This document shows positions 24,332 through 27,731 of a stretch of DNA of 27,731 nt, piece after piece. Where the stretch lies: the NCBI GenBank assembly GCA_038248505.1, contig JBBRXJ010000047.1, positions 1 through 27,731 on the forward strand, read 5' to 3'. Each line of letters begins with the position of its first letter. Positions within the stretch are counted from its first letter, which is position 1. Below the pieces are notes generated by a model that did not search any database, was not told the DNA's origin, and saw only the letters and a program-made list of their open reading frames with translations. The translations under genes and the position numbers were made by a program. This DNA is from JBBRXJ01 sp038248505. GTDB lineage: Bacteria; Bacteroidota; Bacteroidia; Bacteroidales; JBBRXJ01.

Positions 24332-25771
24332 ATGAGAACAGAAAAAGACTATATAGGAGAGCTTAGCTTGCGTGCCAATACGCTTTATGGAATCCATAGC
24401 ATGCGAGCTTGCCACAACTTCCCAAACAAAAGTTCCTTTAAAAAGGAATGGTATATGGCTATGGGTACAGTAAAACTAGCATGTTATACCACTATAGAAT
24501 CGTATCTCATTAATTTAAATCAAAAGTATCCACAAGATGACCGATTAAAAAAGATTCATTCACCCACTAAAAAGCATTTAGAAGCATTAAAAGAAGCAGC
24601 AATAGAGGTATCTAAAGGCGAGCATTTCGATAATTTTATTGTTCCTTCTCAACAAGGCGGTGCTGGAACCAGTATCAATATGAACATCAATGAAATTATT
24701 GCAAATAGAGCATTACAAATTATCGGTCATAGACCTGGAGAATATAGCATTATTGATCCTATTGAAGATGCCAATCTCTTTCAGTCAACAAATGATACAG
24801 TACCTACGGCACTTCATATTGCAATAATGAGATCAGCCAATACGCTTGAGCAGACTATTAATGAAATGCGGTCCGAAACCGAAGGCCTAGAGAAAGAATT
24901 CAGACATATTCTGCGTCCAGGCTACACTCAAATGCAAGAGGCCGTTCCATCATCATTCGGCAGACTTTTTAGCACCTATAGTGATGCCTTTTCGCGCGAT
25001 TGGTGGCGCGTATCAAAATGTTTTGAGCGAATTAAACTTGTAAATTTGGGAGGAAGTGCTACAGGAAGTTCTATTGCAGTACCTCGCTATTTTGTAATGG
25101 AAGTAACACGAACGCTGCAAAAAACATCTGGATTGCCTGTTACTCGCAGTGAAAACTTATACGATACTACATCGAACCACGATGCAATTGTTGAGATACA
25201 TGCAATACTAAAAGCTTTAGCCGTTAATCTAGAGAAAATGGCATCAGACATACGATTACTCTCCTCAGATATAGCCCAAAATCAAATAACTATTCCTGCA
25301 CGGCAAACTGGTAGCTCAATAATGCCAGGTAAAGTAAACCCAGTAATTGCAGAATATCTCATTAGTATTGCACATAAAGTATATAGCAACGATGTACTAA
25401 TTACTTCACTTTGCGCACAAGGATGTTTAGAACTCAATGCCTACTTGCCTTCTATTGGCGATGCCGTACTTGAAAGCTTCGAACTATTAATATCGGCATG
25501 CCAAACAGCTAAGGAAAACATGCTAAAAAATCTAAGCGTAAATAATCAGAAGACCTTTCATTTGCTTCTAAAAAGTCCTTCCATTACCACAGCCTTACTG
25601 CCATACATCGGATATAGAAATGCAGAAGTATTAGCAAAATACATGAAAGAAAACGATTGCGATATTTTTGAAGCCAATAAAAAGTTTTGTTTTTTAGACG
25701 AAATAAAATTACATGAAGCAATACAATCTGATAGATTATTAAAAGGGGGATTTAATTTTGATGATTTGTAA
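24332..25771 (+). CDS. aspA: Aspartate ammonia-lyase family protein
   Basis: This is a fumarase/aspartase-superfamily lyase, 479 residues, expected to deaminate aspartate to fumarate. Seen: MRTEKDYIGELSLRANTLYG, QQGGAGTSINMNINEIIANR (about 108-127), the substrate-binding QSTNDTVPTALHIA, a TQMQEAVPSSFG block, and the mobile catalytic loop GSSIMPGKVNPV (about 329-340). It deviates from standard aspartase in GYTQMQ, where GRTQ/GRTH is usual, and in NLGGSATGSS, where NLGxTAIGTG is usual. The form with LRLLSS, LELN and IGYRNAE resembles copies I recall beside hydE, hydF and hydG genes; those are not in this window. An isolated TATCTTTG at 24320-24327 could be a -7 element of a nearly leaderless transcript. 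Confidence 0.85.
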   Translation: MRTEKDYIGELSLRANTLYGIHSMRACHNFPNKSSFKKEWYMAMGTVKLACYTTIESYLINLNQKYPQDDRLKKIHSPTKKHLEALKEAAIEVSKGEHFDNFIVPSQQGGAGTSINMNINEIIANRALQIIGHRPGEYSIIDPIEDANLFQSTNDTVPTALHIAIMRSANTLEQTINEMRSETEGLEKEFRHILRPGYTQMQEAVPSSFGRLFSTYSDAFSRDWWRVSKCFERIKLVNLGGSATGSSIAVPRYFVMEVTRTLQKTSGLPVTRSENLYDTTSNHDAIVEIHAILKALAVNLEKMASDIRLLSSDIAQNQITIPARQTGSSIMPGKVNPVIAEYLISIAHKVYSNDVLITSLCAQGCLELNAYLPSIGDAVLESFELLISACQTAKENMLKNLSVNNQKTFHLLLKSPSITTALLPYIGYRNAEVLAKYMKENDCDIFEANKKFCFLDEIKLHEAIQSDRLLKGGFNFDDL

Positions 25772-25839
25772 TAAAACTATTGCTAAAAGAAATTTTTAAG
25801 ATTGCCCACTAGCACCACTTATGAAAACCACGTAAATAC

Positions 25840-26343
25840 TCACTTATTATCAATCTTTACTAATACCAATTTATCGTTTTTAAAAATAAATGTAAAGCAA
25901 TAATTCACGTCTGAATGCTTCAATTTAATAGTATCACTCTCGCGCTGCATTAGGCCATCAAAACGACAAAGAAAATCTTTTTTATACATACCAATCTGTA
26001 TCCCATTTTGCATCTGAATCTTTTTACTCGATATACTACCAGCAAACATGGATTCGTCATGCTTTGAACGTTGTAAGAATATTTCATTTTTACCTTTATA
26101 AAAGCGGTAAATAGTATCAATAGGAGGTTTAAGCATACGATATCTTTGCATTTTATAAGATGGTGACATACTTGCATTAAAATTTTTAATACTTGGAACA
26201 AAATTAAAAGGACGTTCTAAAAATTCCTTTACAGTGATGGATTTACTCTCATACTGCTGCGTATAACTATTAACGGAACATACAGATGATATTAGCATAA
26301 CTAACAAAAAGAGAATGACAAAAATGATTCTATCAGCTCTCAT
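25840..26343 (-). CDS. Exported or membrane-anchored hypothetical protein
   Basis: I do not recognise a family. From ATG 26343 the product has 167 residues: a hydrophobic segment at 5-20 (IIFVILFLLVMLISSV) then CSVNSYTQQYESK, and a small beta-rich domain containing DTIYRFYKGKNEIFLQRSK, a pair of charged strands, and VNYCFTFIFKNDKLVLVKIDNK at the end. The Cys after the hydrophobic segment (ISSVC) is a poor lipobox. The frame is open to ATG 26418, but that would put a basic region ahead of the hydrophobic segment. It is convergent with the aspartase gene and lies 115 bases beyond the radical SAM gene when measured from the ATG used here. Confidence 0.65.
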   Translation of the reverse strand: MRADRIIFVILFLLVMLISSVCSVNSYTQQYESKSITVKEFLERPFNFVPSIKNFNASMSPSYKMQRYRMLKPPIDTIYRFYKGKNEIFLQRSKHDESMFAGSISSKKIQMQNGIQIGMYKKDFLCRFDGLMQRESDTIKLKHSDVNYCFTFIFKNDKLVLVKIDNK

Positions 26344-26457
26344 CGAAAAAGGCTTGATTTGATTTCTCATAATTATAACAAAAGTAAAACGTTTGCTAAA
26401 CATATTTTTAATTTTCAAATTAATATCATCTCAAAAAAACAAAACACAAGAACCTAG

Positions 26458-27234
26458 TTATGTTGACACAACCTCTATACCTAAAGCTTTAACACGCTCA
26501 GCAATTAGTAACAAATCCGCTGAAGAAACCTTCTCTAAATCGTGAGCAGGGGTATCTCTATCAAGCGAATATATCATCACACTTTGAGGTTGTATTTTAA
26601 TAATTTGCTGCAACCAAAGCATTATTGCTTCATCTGTAGTATTATCAACACTTATACCATCAAAAGTACCACGTAAAAACATACTTTGAATAATTACATT
26701 GCCATTAAATTGCCTAAGACGATCTACAATCTGATTAAGATGATACGCATCAGAAGGTTTGTTAATTAAGCGGCACAACTTTTCGCTCCCAGCATCTAAT
26801 TTTAGAATATTCCTATCGGCCTTTTTAAGTGCGTTAAATACCGATTCTTTTAGAATACCAGTAGCATTTGAAAGCACGGCAATCTTAACCTTAGGATACC
26901 ATTTGTTACGCAAGAGTATAGTTTGATCAAGAATATCTGAAAATTTGGGATGCATTGTTGGTTCACCATTGCCTGCAAAAGTAATTACATCGAGTGCCGT
27001 ATTATTCAGCGCCATCTCTTCTAAACGACTATCAAGCAAACTAACGACTAAATCTAATGAAGGAAAATCCATCTCCTTACCTTGATAAGCGGCAGTCCAA
27101 CCACACTCACAATAAATACAGTTAAAGTTACAATATTTCGTTCCATCAGGGAGCAGGTTAATACCAAGACTAACACCTAACCTACGACTCTTAACGGGTC
27201 CAAAAATAACTTGATCAAAAAGAAAAGTAGCCAT
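26458..27234 (-). CDS. Radical SAM protein, COG0731 type
   Basis: This 258-residue radical SAM enzyme has the cluster motif C-x3-C-x2-C at Cys35, Cys39 and Cys42 (KYCNFNCIYCECGW). It is preceded by the family signature FGPVKSRRLGVSLGINLLP (11-29). Further on are the SAM-binding FAGNGEPTMHPKF, VLSNATG and the LKLDAGSEK strand. Together these place it with the COG0731 Fe-S oxidoreductases, a group of unknown substrate related in sequence to wyosine-type tRNA-modifying enzymes. An extra Cys44 next to the cluster motif is notable but may not be a ligand. No companion substrate gene is adjacent. Confidence 0.88.
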   Translation of the reverse strand: MATFLFDQVIFGPVKSRRLGVSLGINLLPDGTKYCNFNCIYCECGWTAAYQGKEMDFPSLDLVVSLLDSRLEEMALNNTALDVITFAGNGEPTMHPKFSDILDQTILLRNKWYPKVKIAVLSNATGILKESVFNALKKADRNILKLDAGSEKLCRLINKPSDAYHLNQIVDRLRQFNGNVIIQSMFLRGTFDGISVDNTTDEAIMLWLQQIIKIQPQSVMIYSLDRDTPAHDLEKVSSADLLLIAERVKALGIEVVST

Positions 27235-27250
27235 AGAATATTTAGTGTTT

Positions 27251-27264
27251 ACCGCCGTGGCGGT
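27251..27264. repeat. GC-rich palindrome
   Basis: ACCGCC-GT-GGCGGT stands out in AT-rich surroundings. It can form a 5-bp hairpin with a CGTG loop followed by TTTT on the plus strand. It lies between the radical SAM start codon and the amidohydrolase stop codon. A related but imperfect word, ACCGAGGCGGT, occurs at 8405-8415. Confidence 0.4.
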
Positions 27265-27339
27265 TTTAAATGATAATTTTAATGGTGTATTAAAGCAAAA
27301 AAAACTAAAAAAAATTATCTAGATATATCAAATCACATA

Positions 27340-27731
27340 TTAAGCTAATCTTTTAACGAAGCTTTCTTCACGGAGTTTCATTGACTGCAAATCCATATGA
27401 GCAATGAGATTGATGCCTGGTTTTTTTCCCTTTTCAAAACTTCCAAAGTTATGATCAATTCCAAGAGCTTTTGCACCATTTAAAGTGGCCCAATTCAACA
27501 TCGTTTCGAGAGCAATCCTCCTAAAATGTTGTGAAATAGTTTTCATCTCATCAAGTATCGATAAACATGAATTAGAAGACAAGCCATCTGTTCCAATAGC
27601 AATAGGTAATTCCTGACGCATAAACAGTTCTATATCAGGTATTTTTTTTTCAATAAAAAGATTTGAATTAGGGCATACTACAAAAGTAGCTGGAATTTCT
27701 TGCCTTTTCAATTCAGCAATATCCTCTTCAG
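27340..27731 (-). CDS. Amidohydrolase family protein, C-terminal part
   Basis: The gene runs off the right edge; 129 codons to the stop are seen, and the frame is open at the edge (EEDIAELKRQEIPATFVVCP). The text CPNSNLFIEKK and the metal-site Asp in IGTDGLSSNSCLSILDEMK are those of the adenosine/SAH-deaminase and chlorohydrolase-like amidohydrolases. In that group this Asp completes the metal centre and activates water. NWATLNGAKALGIDHNFGSFEKGKKPGINLI is the usual closing segment of the composite beta domain. The histidines of the N-terminal barrel are outside the window, so the substrate is undetermined. Confidence 0.85.
   Translation of the reverse strand, partial: EEDIAELKRQEIPATFVVCPNSNLFIEKKIPDIELFMRQELPIAIGTDGLSSNSCLSILDEMKTISQHFRRIALETMLNWATLNGAKALGIDHNFGSFEKGKKPGINLIAHMDLQSMKLREESFVKRLA

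Noticed and set aside
1..27731. CRISPR arrays, rRNA genes, a replication origin or an intact prophage
   Set aside because: No regularly spaced repeats, rRNA signatures, DnaA-box clusters or phage structural genes were seen.

Overview
The window is a low-G+C bacterial chromosome segment that reads as Bacteroidota. The signs are: a secreted protein with a type IX secretion C-terminal tail; promoters of the TTTG-N19-TAnnTTTG type; the Bacteroidota-typical pair DUF3822 protein/RsmD; a START-like small protein; a RibBA fusion; weak Shine-Dalgarno sequences; and tRNA genes without an encoded CCA. Genus cannot be told from the sequence. The aspartase resembles copies I recall from [FeFe]-hydrogenase gene clusters, which hints weakly at an anaerobic or fermentative relative.

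Layout. 1-553 is a graveyard of mobile genes: an IS5-type transposase with its middle deleted, a decayed BRO-family (phage antirepressor-like) gene into which that element appears to have inserted, and the C-terminal tail of an IS21-type IstB. A strong bidirectional hairpin (642-677) separates this from tRNA-Asp with its own promoter. 829-2826 is a minus-strand group (membrane-anchored hypothetical, DUF3822 protein, rsmD). 3025-4437 is a RecD/PIF1-like helicase, convergent with a 51-residue Cys-rich membrane protein (4446-4601). 4898-5683 encodes a type IX cargo protein, preceded by two CRP-type palindromes exactly 22 bp apart. 5821-10767 is a minus-strand run: aconitase, LuxC-type acyl-CoA reductase, pRiA4b ORF-3-like protein, miaA. 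A lone SiaC-type protein (11004-11387) is divergent from the aconitase gene.

11514-18630 is a second minus-strand run: LptF/LptG-type permease, GT4 glycosyltransferase and GT2 glycosyltransferase, joined by ATGA overlaps, then ribBA, fmt and a lipoprotein. It combines envelope glycan or lipopolysaccharide work with flavin synthesis and initiator tRNA formylation. 18919-19299 is a START-like protein.

19664-21359 is a second degraded zone: tRNA-Met, a headless HU fragment directly behind it, and a Fic-family gene broken by a nonsense codon, a deletion with frameshift, and loss of the catalytic His. After 544 bases of AT-rich non-coding DNA with four copies of a TGTATAATTT motif comes a plus-strand sulfur amino acid block: metY (O-acetylhomoserine sulfhydrylase) and cysK, ended by a clear terminator. 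Then come an aspartase-like lyase, a small exported hypothetical, a COG0731-type radical SAM protein and the C-terminal part of an amidohydrolase running off the right edge.

Most of the window is ordinary housekeeping sequence. I see no convincing new multi-gene system. The items most worth a second look are the nested remnants at 1-553, the HU and Fic wreckage behind tRNA-Met, the tandem CRP-like sites, the extra C-terminal domain on the dead Fic protein, and the small Cys-rich membrane protein.
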